A DNA stretch of 64,000 nt. It comes from Comamonas thiooxydans. Its GTDB lineage: Bacteria; Pseudomonadota; Gammaproteobacteria; Burkholderiales; Burkholderiaceae_C. Below are positions 1 through 7,823 of this stretch, piece after piece. Where the stretch lies: NCBI RefSeq assembly GCF_000964545.1, contig NZ_BBVD01000007.1, forward strand, positions 248,001-312,000, written 5' to 3'. The notes under the pieces are model-generated. The model saw nothing but the letters and a program-made list of their open reading frames with translations. It was not told where the DNA came from and ran no database searches. Within the stretch, counting starts at the first letter, position 1. Every line of letters begins with the position of its first letter. The position numbers and the translations under genes are program-made.

Positions 1-221
1 CGGTCGCCAAGGAGCGACTGCAGATCATTCTCGCGCGCGAGCGCGTGGGCGGCGAAAGTGGCAAGCCCGACTATCTGCCTGCCCTGCAAAAAGAGCTGAT
101 GGCCGTGATTTCCAAGTATGTGGACATCAACCCCAATGACATCAAGGTACAGCTGGAGCGCCAGGAAAACCTTGAGGTTCTGGAAGTCAAGATCGAGCTG
201 CCGGACGCCGCGCGTGGCTGA
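1..221 (+). CDS. minE: Cell division topological specificity factor MinE (5' end outside window)
   Basis: MinE stimulates the ATPase of membrane-bound MinD and drives the pole-to-pole oscillation that keeps FtsZ rings away from the poles. The visible reading frame starts at base 3 and gives 72 residues to a TGA at 219-221. It contains the anti-MinCD helix region (KERLQIILARER) and the conserved dimerisation region (LQKELMAVISKYV, then KVQLERQENLEVLEVKIELP), which is the normal C-terminal three quarters of an ~85-residue MinE. minCD would be expected just upstream, outside the window. The stop is followed by a good rho-independent terminator, so minE is the last gene of its operon. Confidence 0.95.
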   Translation, partial: VAKERLQIILARERVGGESGKPDYLPALQKELMAVISKYVDINPNDIKVQLERQENLEVLEVKIELPDAARG

Positions 222-264
222 TACCAACTCATCTATCCATAGCGCTAGCGCTTGATGGACAAGG

Positions 265-290
265 AAATGGGCCTGAAAAGGCCCATTTTT
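265..290 (+). terminator. Rho-independent terminator after minE
   Basis: ATGGGCC and GGCCCAT form a 7-bp stem with a short TGAAAA loop followed by five T residues, 44 bases after the minE stop. It probably ends the min operon. Confidence 0.85.
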
Positions 291-344
291 CATTGCGATG
301 CCGCCGCGCGGCCCTGCCCCCTGCGAAAGCGCGGGAGCCGTTTC

Positions 345-1709
345 TCATTCGCGCACCGGCTCGCGCATGGTCACCAGCTCCTCGGCCACGGTCGGGTGTA
401 TGCCGATGGTCGCATCGAACTGCTGCTTGGTCGCGCCGCATTGCAGTGCCACGGCAAAGCCCTGCATCAGTTCGCCCGCGCCCTCTCCCACCATATGCAC
501 GCCGCGCACGCGCTGGTCGGCCTTGGAGACGATGAGCTTGAGGAAGACGTTCTCGGGCTCGGCCCCCATGCGGTTGGTCAGCGGCCTGAAGCTGGACTGG
601 AAAACCTGCACTGCGCCGAAGCGCTCGCGCGCCACTTCCTCCGACAGGCCCACGGTGCCCACCTGCGGATGGGAAAACACCGCCGTCGGCACCAGCTCAT
701 AGTCGGGAGCGCTCTTGCCGCCCTGGCCGAACAGATGATGGGCGAGCACTGTCCCCTCGGCCAGCGCCACGGGCGTCAGGGCCATGCGATCGACCACATC
801 GCCCACGGCATGGATGGAGGGCAGGTTGCTGCAGAAATACTGATCCACCTCGATGGCGCCCTTGTCGTTGACCTTGACACCCGCGGCCTCCAGCCCCAGG
901 CCTTCGATCAGGGGCACACGACCCGTGGCATACATCACGCAGTCCACGACCAGTTGCTCGCCGCTCTTGAGCTGCAGGTGCAGGCCGTCCGCCTGCTTGT
1001 CGATGGCCTGTATTTCTTCGCCCCAGCGAAAGTTCACACCCAACTGAGCCATCTCCTGGCCCAGATGCAGACCCAGGTCTGCATCAAAGCCGCGCAGCAA
1101 CTGCTGGCGGCGGTGCAGCAGGGTCGTCTCGGCGCCCAGACCGTTGAAGATGGAGGCGAACTCCACGGCGATATAGCCTCCGCCCACGACCACCACCCGC
1201 CTGGGCAGGTGCGGCAGATGGAAGGCCTCGTCAGAGCTGATGGCATGCTCCACGCCAGGAATATCGGGCAGGCTGGGCGTTCCGCCCGTTGCAATCAGGA
1301 TATGGCGGGCATGGATGGTCTGGCCGTTCACCAGCACGCTATGCGGCCCCGAGAGCGCCGCACGGCCATGGATAAGGGTAATGCCTGCCCCGGCCAGCAT
1401 GCGGCCGTAGACACCGTTCAGGCGCTCGATTTCGCGGTCCTTGTTGGCAATCAGCGTGGGCCAGTCGAAGCGCGGTCGCTCCAGCTGCCAGCCAAAGCCC
1501 CGGGCCTCCTCGGCCAGTTGGCTGAAGTGCGCGGCATGGCTGAGCAGCTTCTTGGGGATGCAGCCCACGTTGACGCAGGTACCTCCCAATTGGGCAGCTT
1601 CCACCACCGCCACACGGGCCCCCAGGCCGGCAGCCACACGGCTGGCGCGCACGCCGCCCGAGCCACCGCCTATGACCAGAAAATCGTAATCAAAGTCTTG
1701 TTGCTGCAT
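345..1709 (-). CDS. gor: Glutathione-disulfide reductase
   Basis: Cytoplasmic FAD enzyme that reduces glutathione disulfide with NADPH. The 454-residue product has an N-terminal FAD-binding Rossmann motif (GGGSGG, residues 14-19), the redox disulfide GGTCVNVGCIPKK (C45 and C50), a second dinucleotide fold (VVVVGGGYIAVEFAS) followed by an Arg-rich HRRQQLLR segment fitting NADPH, and the C-terminal catalytic HPTVAEE pair (H438, E443). Length and motif order are those of glutathione reductase; the extended C-terminal elements that mark mercuric or thioredoxin reductases are absent. The gene is transcribed leftwards and lies downstream of the TauD-family gene, separated by 129 bases that contain a striking perfect palindrome (1780-1812). 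Confidence 0.9.
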   Translation of the reverse strand: MQQQDFDYDFLVIGGGSGGVRASRVAAGLGARVAVVEAAQLGGTCVNVGCIPKKLLSHAAHFSQLAEEARGFGWQLERPRFDWPTLIANKDREIERLNGVYGRMLAGAGITLIHGRAALSGPHSVLVNGQTIHARHILIATGGTPSLPDIPGVEHAISSDEAFHLPHLPRRVVVVGGGYIAVEFASIFNGLGAETTLLHRRQQLLRGFDADLGLHLGQEMAQLGVNFRWGEEIQAIDKQADGLHLQLKSGEQLVVDCVMYATGRVPLIEGLGLEAAGVKVNDKGAIEVDQYFCSNLPSIHAVGDVVDRMALTPVALAEGTVLAHHLFGQGGKSAPDYELVPTAVFSHPQVGTVGLSEEVARERFGAVQVFQSSFRPLTNRMGAEPENVFLKLIVSKADQRVRGVHMVGEGAGELMQGFAVALQCGATKQQFDATIGIHPTVAEELVTMREPVRE

Positions 1710-1779
1710 GTTCTGTCTCGCTGTTTGGGAGGGTCAAAGCAGATGCTTGCTGCTTTGAACTCTACAAGACAAGACTGCC

Positions 1780-1812
1780 GCAGGTGGTTTAACGCAGCGT
1801 TAAACCACCTGC
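1780..1812. promoter_or_regulatory. 33-bp perfect palindrome upstream of gor
   Basis: The half-site GCAGGTGGTTTAACGC (1780-1795) is repeated exactly in inverted form at 1797-1812 around one central base. It lies 71-103 bases upstream of the gor start and 27 bases beyond the stop of the dioxygenase gene. No T-run follows on either strand, so an intrinsic terminator is unlikely. An operator or other protein-binding site is a better reading. Confidence 0.6.
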
Positions 1813-1838
1813 ACGACCCAGTTTGATTGGCGGGCGGC

Positions 1839-2753
1839 TCAGAACGGTTTGTCGCCCACGACCGTGGCGCGATGCATGCGGCGCACGGCCGGGAAATAGT
1901 CCTGAATCGCGTAATGCTGGGTAGAGCGGTTGTCCCACATGGCAATGGTGTTGGGCTCCCAGTGCAGACGCATCTGGTATTCCAGAATCGCAGGCTGGCG
2001 CAGCAGATAGTTCATCAGCTCCTGTTGCTGGGCATGAATTTCGTTGGCCGAGCGGAAGCTGTCGAAGTTCGAGCTGAAGTTGGCGAAATGCGTGACGAAG
2101 GCCTCGTTGACGTAGAGAATCTTTTGGCTGCTTTCGGGGTGGGTGCGCACCACCGGGTGCACCACGGGCGGGTATTTGCCGCGGGCTTGGGCCTGCTGTG
2201 CGGGCGTCATGCGCGCGCCGAACGAAGGCAGGATGTCATGCACGGCATACAGGCCGGCGATCTGCTGCTTGCGCGTCTCGGGCAGCTGCTCGTAGGCCTG
2301 CTCCATATTGATCCAGACCGTGTCGCCGCCGACCTCGGGGCATTCCACGCAGCGCAGCACCGAGGCCATGGAAGGCGTCTCGCGCCAGGAGACATCGGTG
2401 TGATAGACGTTCTCGGTGCCTGGAATCTTGCTGTTGCCACCCAGCAGCACCAGTTCGGCATGATCGGGGTGATGGGGAAATACCGGATGCAGCTCCAGCT
2501 CGCCGAAGCGGCGCGCAAACGCCACATGTTGGGCAGGCGTGATGTTCTGCTCGCGAAACACCAGCACCTTGTGCGCCACCAGCGCCTGACGCAGCTCGCG
2601 CGCCTGCTCCTCGCTCATGGGCTGGCGCAGGTCTATGCCCGAAACCTCCACGCCGATGGCGGGTGAGATGCGCTTGAACTCGATCCCCGTCCTGCTTGCC
2701 GCGGCCACCTTGCGCTGGGTATGGGCCGGCCTGTCTTCGCAATCGATCATCAT
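1839..2753 (-). CDS. TauD/TfdA-family Fe(II)/2-oxoglutarate dioxygenase
   Basis: Enzyme of the taurine/2,4-D dioxygenase family, which hydroxylates its substrate using O2 and 2-oxoglutarate with a mononuclear iron. The 304-residue product shows the iron-binding H118-x-D120 (YHTDVSW) and distal H280 (RSTQHYAIQDY), with Arg residues just after it suited to 2-oxoglutarate binding. The ATG at 2753 is chosen because TTGGAGA sits a few bases upstream; a longer reading frame exists but lacks a ribosome site. The substrate cannot be read from sequence; sulfonates, alkyl sulfates and aryloxyalkanoates are all known in the family. A flavin reductase gene lies 128 bases upstream on the same strand, but a dioxygenase of this family does not need one. 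Confidence 0.85.
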   Translation of the reverse strand: MMIDCEDRPAHTQRKVAAASRTGIEFKRISPAIGVEVSGIDLRQPMSEEQARELRQALVAHKVLVFREQNITPAQHVAFARRFGELELHPVFPHHPDHAELVLLGGNSKIPGTENVYHTDVSWRETPSMASVLRCVECPEVGGDTVWINMEQAYEQLPETRKQQIAGLYAVHDILPSFGARMTPAQQAQARGKYPPVVHPVVRTHPESSQKILYVNEAFVTHFANFSSNFDSFRSANEIHAQQQELMNYLLRQPAILEYQMRLHWEPNTIAMWDNRSTQHYAIQDYFPAVRRMHRATVVGDKPF

Positions 2754-2846
2754 GTGTCTCCAAAGCGTTGCAACCACTGTCCTCGGGCCTGACACAGCAG
2801 GCCTGGGGGCAATCTAGGGCGGGCCTTGGAGATCGGTATCGTTCAA

Positions 2847-2873
2847 GCCGACTAGGTAGGGTTCCCAGTCGGC
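2847..2873. other. Small inverted repeat between reductase and dioxygenase genes
   Basis: GCCGACT (2847-2853) and AGTCGGC (2867-2873) form a perfect 7-bp stem with a 13-base loop, just after the flavin reductase stop. There is no clear T-run. It may be a weak terminator or processing site between two co-directional genes. Confidence 0.35.
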
Positions 2874-2881
2874 AGCCGGCT

Positions 2882-3406
2882 TTACCTGACGAAGCCGTGG
2901 GCGTGCATATGGCCCGAGTGGTAGAGCAGCGGCGCGCGGTCGGCATGGTGCTCGCAGCGTTCCACCTCGCCGATGAAGAGCAGATGGTCGCCCTCCTCAT
3001 GCTGGCGCAGATTGCGGCACTCGAAGACCGCGCTGCAGCCCTCGAGCAGCGGCACGCCATGCTCGGAGTCATGATGCTGGGTATGGCTGAAACGGTCCGC
3101 GCCCTTGCGTGCAAACAGCTCGGCCAGCGGCTTTTGCGAAGCCGCCAGCACATGAATCGCGTAATACGTGCAGTGGCGGAACACGGGCAGTGAGTTGGCC
3201 TTCAGACCCAGGCTCCATAGCACCAGCGAGGGCGCCAGCGACAGTGCGTTGAAGGAGCTGACCGTGGAGCCCACCGCATGGCCCTCTGCACTGCGCGCCG
3301 TGATGATGGTCACGCCGGTGGCAAATTGCCCCAGCGCATCGCGAAATTCGCGCTGCGAGAAAGGCAAAGCCGAACGCAAGACGGAGGTAGGCAAGGCGGA
3401 GTTCAC
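2882..3406 (-). CDS. Flavin reductase-like FMN-binding protein
   Basis: A 174-residue protein with the flavin reductase-like split barrel: an N-terminal FRDALGQFATGVTIITA segment, the FMN-contacting VGSTVSSFNALSLAPSLVLWSL stretch, and a C-terminal DHLLFIGEVERCEHHADRAPLLYHSG region. Members typically reduce free FMN or FAD with NAD(P)H to supply a two-component monooxygenase such as HpaB. No partner oxygenase gene is adjacent. A MarR-type regulator resembling HpaR lies about 0.9 kb upstream on the same strand, and an AT-rich palindrome sits 80 bases before this start. Reductase identity is firm at family level; the physiological partner is unknown. Confidence 0.8.
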   Translation of the reverse strand: MNSALPTSVLRSALPFSQREFRDALGQFATGVTIITARSAEGHAVGSTVSSFNALSLAPSLVLWSLGLKANSLPVFRHCTYYAIHVLAASQKPLAELFARKGADRFSHTQHHDSEHGVPLLEGCSAVFECRNLRQHEEGDHLLFIGEVERCEHHADRAPLLYHSGHMHAHGFVR

Positions 3407-3485
3407 GAAATTCAGAGCTCAGGTCAGCGACCACAACGGTGCGCCACGGTTCAAGATCAGCAGATCCAAAGAGCATCTGCAGGAC

Positions 3486-3500
3486 TTGATCAATTATCAA
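3486..3500. promoter_or_regulatory. MarR-like palindrome upstream of flavin reductase gene
   Basis: TTGAT (3486-3490) and ATCAA (3496-3500) flank CAATT, an AT-rich 15-bp dyad of the size MarR-family dimers bind. It lies 80 bases upstream of the flavin reductase start. The link to the nearby MarR regulator is inference. Confidence 0.35.
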
Positions 3501-3551
3501 CTTGAACCTTGCCGGTCACAATCCGTAAGGGCTTAAGGCCAGAATCATCAA

Positions 3552-3570
3552 TTTTGATAGCTTCTCACGC
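3552..3570. repeat. Copy of dispersed intergenic repeat (GATAGCTTC type)
   Basis: TTTTGATAGCTTCTCACGC matches the end of similar intergenic elements at 15143, 38906 and 53273. Elements at 7346 and 35153 carry the complementary end (GCGC-AGCAGCTAT). Confidence 0.5.
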
Positions 3571-3603
3571 AGTAATACACAGGCCTGCAGTCCTAAAACT
3601 TCA

Positions 3604-4245
3604 TCAATCCGGGGTCTGAGCTGCCAGCAGCCCTTGGCCGGCCTGCTGCGCCAGCCAGCCGCCGACCTTGGCTTTGCTGCAGCGTTGCAGCTGCATCAGC
3701 AGCTCATGCTCGGGCCAGGGCAAGGCATGGCGATCGCACAGATCCTGCTGCATGCGGGCCAGCAGGGCCGCCGCCATCTCGGCATCCGCCAGCGCCCGGT
3801 GGGCACGGCCCGTGGAAGGCAGGTGCAGGTAGCGCGCCAGATTGCCCAGGCTGTGACTGGGCGCCTGCGGGTAGATGCGGCGCGACAGCAGCACGGTGCA
3901 GGCAAACAGCTGGGGGGCGGCTTCGCCCGCCAGCGCCAGCTCGGCCTGCCAGAACTTGCTGTCGAACGATGCGTTGTGGGCCACCATGGGCGCAGCGCCC
4001 ACAAAGCGGGCCGCATCGCGCATCACCTCGGCGGCGGGCGGCGCCGTGCGCAGCATGGCATTGGTGATGCCGGTGAGTTCGGTGATGAAGGGCGAGACCC
4101 AGGCCCCGGTCTGCATCAGGCTCTGGAAACGGTCCACCACGCGGCCCTGCTCCAGCAGCACGATGGCTACCTCGGTGGCCCTGGCACCCTGGGCGGGCGT
4201 CATGCCCGTGGTTTCGAAGTCGATGACGGCAATCGCAGCACTCAT
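3604..4245 (-). CDS. DEDDh 3'-5' exonuclease, DnaQ/epsilon-like
   Basis: A 213-residue RNase T/DnaQ-fold exonuclease. ExoI is IDFETTG with D9 and E11, ExoII is in the HNASFDSKFW segment, and ExoIII is HRALADAEMAA, giving the full DEDDh metal-binding set. It lacks the C-terminal polymerase-binding tail usual for replicative epsilon and is not next to a polymerase or rnhA gene, so it is better called a DnaQ-like exonuclease than dnaQ itself. The start at 4245 (MSAAIAVIDFE) places the catalytic motif at the usual N-terminal position; a longer open frame upstream is low-complexity shadow sequence. The MarR gene is 26 bases upstream on the same strand. Confidence 0.85.
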   Translation of the reverse strand: MSAAIAVIDFETTGMTPAQGARATEVAIVLLEQGRVVDRFQSLMQTGAWVSPFITELTGITNAMLRTAPPAAEVMRDAARFVGAAPMVAHNASFDSKFWQAELALAGEAAPQLFACTVLLSRRIYPQAPSHSLGNLARYLHLPSTGRAHRALADAEMAAALLARMQQDLCDRHALPWPEHELLMQLQRCSKAKVGGWLAQQAGQGLLAAQTPD

Positions 4246-4271
4246 CACTGCATTGTGCCGTGGCAGGCGCC

Positions 4272-4763
4272 TCAGTCCTGACCCAGCTCGTCTTCGCCGG
4301 GCAGACCCAGGCTCTGCACCACATGCTCGAGGATGCGGAACAGCTGCTCGCTCTCGGCGCTGCCCAGTTGCTCCTCGATCTCGGTGTAGATGGTCTCGAA
4401 ATGCGGCACGATCTGGGCCACCATCTCCTGGCCGGCTGGCGTGAGGGCGAACTCGGAGCCCCGCAGATCGGCTACATGGCGGCCGCGCTTGATGAGCAGG
4501 CGTCCTTCCAGCGTCTTGAGCAGGCGCGAGAGGCTGGGCATGCTGATGAAGGTCAGCTGCGACAGCTCCATGGGACGCAAGCGCTTGTCGGCCACCCACA
4601 TGATGCGCAGCACGCGCCATTGCTGCTCGGTCAGGCCGTGCGCACGCAGCGAGGGACGAAAGCGCACCATGACCGCCTCGCGGGCCTTGAGCAAAGCCAT
4701 GGGCAATGAGCGCGCAAAGGAACGTGAGGTTTCAAGGGCAGGAGTGATGTCGTGCTGGATCAT
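4272..4763 (-). CDS. MarR-family regulator, HpaR-like
   Basis: A 163-residue winged-helix regulator. The recognition region is LTFISMPSLSRLLKTLEGRLLIKRGRHVADLRGSEFALTPAGQEMV, which contains the recognition helix and the wing with the typical DxRxxxF pattern. The N-terminal SRSFARSLPMALLKAREAVMVRFRPSLRAHGLTEQQWRVLRIM resembles HpaR, the repressor of homoprotocatechuate catabolism, but no hpa genes are in the window. The likely target is one of the neighbours; a small TTGAT/ATCAA dyad precedes the flavin reductase gene. Confidence 0.85.
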   Translation of the reverse strand: MIQHDITPALETSRSFARSLPMALLKAREAVMVRFRPSLRAHGLTEQQWRVLRIMWVADKRLRPMELSQLTFISMPSLSRLLKTLEGRLLIKRGRHVADLRGSEFALTPAGQEMVAQIVPHFETIYTEIEEQLGSAESEQLFRILEHVVQSLGLPGEDELGQD

Positions 4764-4876
4764 GGCATGGACGAGTTGCTGGCGTAATTGTATGTAAGAG
4801 CCCCACGCAGCGATACCGTCAATCCGGGCAAAAGAGTCAGCCAGCCCGTACTCGTCCTGCAGTCCTATGCCCTGTC

Positions 4877-6211
4877 TCAGGCGGACGCAATCCGCGCGCC
4901 GCGAGCGACCTCGGGTGCCGGCTCATCCCAGAACCGGAAATCCAGTGCCGGGCGCTCGCCGCTCATCAGGGCCGCCATGGCCTTGCCCGAGCCTGCTCCA
5001 TGCGTCCAGCCCAGGGTGCCATGCCCGGCATTGACCCAGATGCCTCTTGCCTGCGTGGCCCCGATGCAGGGAATATTGGTGGGCGTGGCGGGCCGCAGAC
5101 CGCACCAGAACTGCGGATCGCCACCCTGCTCGGGCAGGCGCGTGTCGCAGACGCCGGGCATCAGCTCCTCCACGCGCCTGACCAGCATCTCGCAGCGCGC
5201 CCTGGCCGTGGGCGTGTCCAGACTCAGATCGAAGCCACCCAACTCTATGGTGCCGGCTACCCGCAGTCGGTTGCCCAAACGGCTCATGGCGACCTTGCGG
5301 CTGTCGTCGATGGTGGAGACCATGGGGGCTTTTTCAGGCCGCAGCAGCGGTAAGGTGGCGCTATAGCCCTTGCCCGGATAGATGGGAACCTTCACGCCCA
5401 GAGGCCTGAGCAGCAGCGGCGTGTAGGAGCCGCAGGCGACCACCACTGCATCCGCGCTCAGCATGCGCGGGGCGCCATCGCTGCCGTCGCGAATCTGCAC
5501 CTGGGCAGGCCTGCCCCTGCGCGCCGGCTGCAGGCTCAGGATGTCGTGGCCGTAGAGGAACTGCACACCGGCCTGGGCACAGAGACCGGCCAGCTTTTCG
5601 GTGAACAGACGCGCATCACCGGACTCATCGGTGGCAGTGAAGGTGCCGCCCGCAATCTGCGCGGCATAGGGCGTGAATGCTGGCTCGATGGCAAGCAGCT
5701 CTTCGCGGCTGACCAGACGACGCTGCACGCCGTATTGCCGCATCAGCTCCACGCCTTCGGCGGCCTCGGCAAACGCCTGCGGGCTGCTGTAGAAATGGGC
5801 AATGCCGCGCTCCAGCCGCTCGAACTCGATACCGGTCTTCTGGACCATGTCCTTGAGCGCCAGATGGCTGTAGGCGCCCAGCGCCACGATCTGCTGCACA
5901 TTGCGCGCAAAGGCGCGGTCATTGCACTGGGCCAGGAACTGCAGGCACCAGCGCCATTGCGCGCTGTCGGCCTGGGGCCGCAGCAGCAGAGGAGCCTCTT
6001 TGTCGAACATCCATTTGAGCGCCTTCCAGGGTGCCTGGCGATTCGCCCAGGGCTCGCAGTAACTGACCGAGATCTGGCCGCCATTGGCATAGCTGGTCTC
6101 CAGGGCCGGACCGCTCTGGCGGTCCACCACGGTGACTTGATGACCGCGCTCGCGCAGATGCCAGGCGGTGCTGATGCCGATGATGCCGGCGCCCAGGACG
6201 ATGATGTTCAT
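4877..6211 (-). CDS. dadA: D-amino acid dehydrogenase (DadA-type)
   Basis: FAD-dependent, membrane-associated dehydrogenase that deaminates D-amino acids to 2-oxo acids and passes electrons to the respiratory chain. The 444-residue product starts with the FAD motif MNIIVLGAGIIGISTAWHL, has the DadA-like ETSYANGGQISVSYCEPWA loop, a VKVPIYPGKGYSATL segment, and ends with FWCGLRPATPTNIPCIG and NAGHGTLGWTHGAGSGK, both characteristic of this family. The ATG at 6211 gives the family's normal N-terminus; the ribosome site is weak. The gene is divergent from an ArgP-like LysR gene, with 84 bases between the starts, so that regulator is the obvious candidate for control. Confidence 0.9.
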   Translation of the reverse strand: MNIIVLGAGIIGISTAWHLRERGHQVTVVDRQSGPALETSYANGGQISVSYCEPWANRQAPWKALKWMFDKEAPLLLRPQADSAQWRWCLQFLAQCNDRAFARNVQQIVALGAYSHLALKDMVQKTGIEFERLERGIAHFYSSPQAFAEAAEGVELMRQYGVQRRLVSREELLAIEPAFTPYAAQIAGGTFTATDESGDARLFTEKLAGLCAQAGVQFLYGHDILSLQPARRGRPAQVQIRDGSDGAPRMLSADAVVVACGSYTPLLLRPLGVKVPIYPGKGYSATLPLLRPEKAPMVSTIDDSRKVAMSRLGNRLRVAGTIELGGFDLSLDTPTARARCEMLVRRVEELMPGVCDTRLPEQGGDPQFWCGLRPATPTNIPCIGATQARGIWVNAGHGTLGWTHGAGSGKAMAALMSGERPALDFRFWDEPAPEVARGARIASA

Positions 6212-6295
6212 GCGGCCAGTGTCTGCACTCTTGCGGGCAAACAAAAGCAGCATTAAATTTTCAGCAGTTTCATCAGAAATGCTAATGAAGTTGCC

Positions 6296-7210
6296 ATGAG
6301 CTCCTGGGACCCTGTTGCGCTGGAATGCCTGGCCGCCATCGTGGAAGAAGGCGGCTTCGAGCGCGCGGCGCAAAGGCTGCACATCACCCAGTCGGCCGTG
6401 TCCCAGCGCCTGCGTGCACTGGAAGCCCAGGTGGGCTCGGTACTGGTGGAGCGCACGCGTCCCGTCAAGCCCACCAGCGCCGGGCGTCTGCTGCTCAAGC
6501 ATGCCAAGCAGCTGCGCCTGCTGCGCGCCGATCTCGCTCATGAGTTGCAGGAACTGGCACCGCAGACCGGTCAGAGTCTGGCCGGAGAAATCGTCTCCAT
6601 CGCCATCAATGCCGACAGCATTGCCACCTGGGCCATGACGGCTCTGGACGAGCTGGTGAAGAGCGGCCTGCCGCTGGAGGTGGTGGTCGACGATCAGGAC
6701 TTCACGCAGGAGCTGCTGCGCTCGGGCCAGGTCATGGGCTGCGTCACCACGCTGAGTCAGGCCATGCGCGGCTGCACCGTGCAGCCTCTGGGCGCCATGC
6801 GCTATGTGGCCGTGGCCTCGCGCGAGTTTGCCGGGCAAAGACTGCCGCAGGGGCTGACCCGCAAGAACTTCAACCAGCTGCCCTATCTGTCCTTCAACCG
6901 CAAGGACGATATGCAGGCCGAATTTGTGGCGCGTTGCCTGGGTCTGCGCAATGTGTCGCTGCAGCATCAGATTCTGCTGCCCAGCTGCGAGGCGCAGGTG
7001 CGCGCCGTGCGTGCCGGCTGGGGCGTGGGCGTGCTGCCGCAGCTGCTGGTGCAGCCCGCGCTGGATGCCGGTGAGCTGATCGACGTGGCAACAGGCCATG
7101 CGCTGTCCATCGCGCTGTTCTGGCATTGCTGGAATCTGGAGTCACGCGTGCTGGCCCGTGTCAGCCAGGCCTTGCTGGGCAAGGCCCGGCAAGTGCTGCA
7201 AGCGGTTTGA
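6296..7210 (+). CDS. argP: LysR-family regulator, ArgP/IciA-like
   Basis: A 304-residue LysR protein. The N-terminal helix-turn-helix reads FERAAQRLHITQSAVSQRLRALEAQVGSVLVERTRP, very close to ArgP (IciA), which senses lysine and arginine and controls exporters and amino-acid genes. The C-terminal effector domain (LAGEIVSIAINADSIATWAMTAL, VVVDDQDFT) also fits ArgP. In most proteobacteria argP is divergent from a lysE-type exporter; here it is divergent from dadA, and the only LysE-type gene in the window is 36 kb away. Control of D-amino-acid oxidation by this protein is an inference from position. Confidence 0.85.
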   Translation: MSSWDPVALECLAAIVEEGGFERAAQRLHITQSAVSQRLRALEAQVGSVLVERTRPVKPTSAGRLLLKHAKQLRLLRADLAHELQELAPQTGQSLAGEIVSIAINADSIATWAMTALDELVKSGLPLEVVVDDQDFTQELLRSGQVMGCVTTLSQAMRGCTVQPLGAMRYVAVASREFAGQRLPQGLTRKNFNQLPYLSFNRKDDMQAEFVARCLGLRNVSLQHQILLPSCEAQVRAVRAGWGVGVLPQLLVQPALDAGELIDVATGHALSIALFWHCWNLESRVLARVSQALLGKARQVLQAV

Positions 7211-7220
7211 TGCAGACAAG

Positions 7221-7250
7221 AAAAAAGGCCGTGCTTTGCAGCGCGGCCTT
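7221..7250 (-). terminator. Terminator for uspA (minus strand)
   Basis: AAGGCCGTGC (7225-7234) and GCGCGGCCTT (7241-7250) pair with one wobble. On the minus strand the stem is followed by a run of T. The opposite side has no T-run, so it mainly stops leftward transcripts from uspA. Confidence 0.65.
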
Positions 7251-7345
7251 GAGAGCTTGATGTCAAACGGAGGTACTTTGGTTTTTGTAGCTGTGGACGC
7301 TCATCTAACCTTGATTTGAAGCTGATTTACGCCTGATACGTATGT

Positions 7346-7366
7346 AAATCAAGCGCAAGCAGCTAT
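7346..7366. repeat. Copy of dispersed intergenic repeat (AGCAGCTAT type)
   Basis: AAATCAAGCGCAAGCAGCTAT is the complementary-end version of the element seen at 53273 and 38906. An inverted partner GATTTAC lies just upstream, so this copy could fold into a hairpin between argP and uspA. Confidence 0.5.
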
Positions 7367-7371
7367 GAAAA

Positions 7372-7794
7372 TCAGCGAATTAGCAGCACGGGGATGGTGC
7401 AGCCCGCCAGCACCTGCGAGCTGACCGAACCCATGACCAGACGGCCCAGCGCGCCGTGGCCGTGCGTGCCCATGGCGATCAGGTCGAACTTGCCGTCCTG
7501 GGCGGCATGGATGATGGTGTCGGCAATGGGGCCGACCTTGGCGATGCTTTGCGCCTCGACGCCACGCCCCTTCAGGAACTCCAGCACGGGCTGCAGGATC
7601 TTGGCGGATTCTTCGTCGTAGTACTGCTCCACCACCTCCTTGCCCAGCGCGGCGCGTGCACGAGGCGGCAGCAGCGGCTGCACGGTGATGATGGTGTACT
7701 CATGGCCCGTGCCCAGCATCTCCTGATGCGAGGTCAGATAGGCCAGCATTTTCTGGGTATAGGCACTGCCGTCCACGGCGAGCAAGATCTTCAT
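7372..7794 (-). CDS. Universal stress protein, UspA family
   Basis: A 140-residue single-domain Usp protein, start ATG at 7794 behind a strong AAGGAGA site. It opens with MKILLAVDGSAYTQKML and has the ATP-binding signature GTHGHGALGRLVMGSVSSQVLAGCTIPVLLIR near the C-terminus (G-2x-G-9x-G-S pattern), so it probably binds ATP. Such proteins accumulate in stress and stationary phase; the exact partner is unknown. The metallophosphoesterase gene lies 29 bases upstream and is co-directional, which suggests a short operon. Confidence 0.9.
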   Translation of the reverse strand: MKILLAVDGSAYTQKMLAYLTSHQEMLGTGHEYTIITVQPLLPPRARAALGKEVVEQYYDEESAKILQPVLEFLKGRGVEAQSIAKVGPIADTIIHAAQDGKFDLIAMGTHGHGALGRLVMGSVSSQVLAGCTIPVLLIR

Positions 7795-7823
7795 ACCAAT
7801 TTCTCCTTGTTGATGTCTCAAGC

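Noticed and set aside
252..1826. Long plus-strand open frame of 524 codons opposite gor
   Set aside because: It is the antisense shadow of gor, rich in His, Gln and Ala with no recognisable motif, while the minus strand encodes a complete glutathione reductase.
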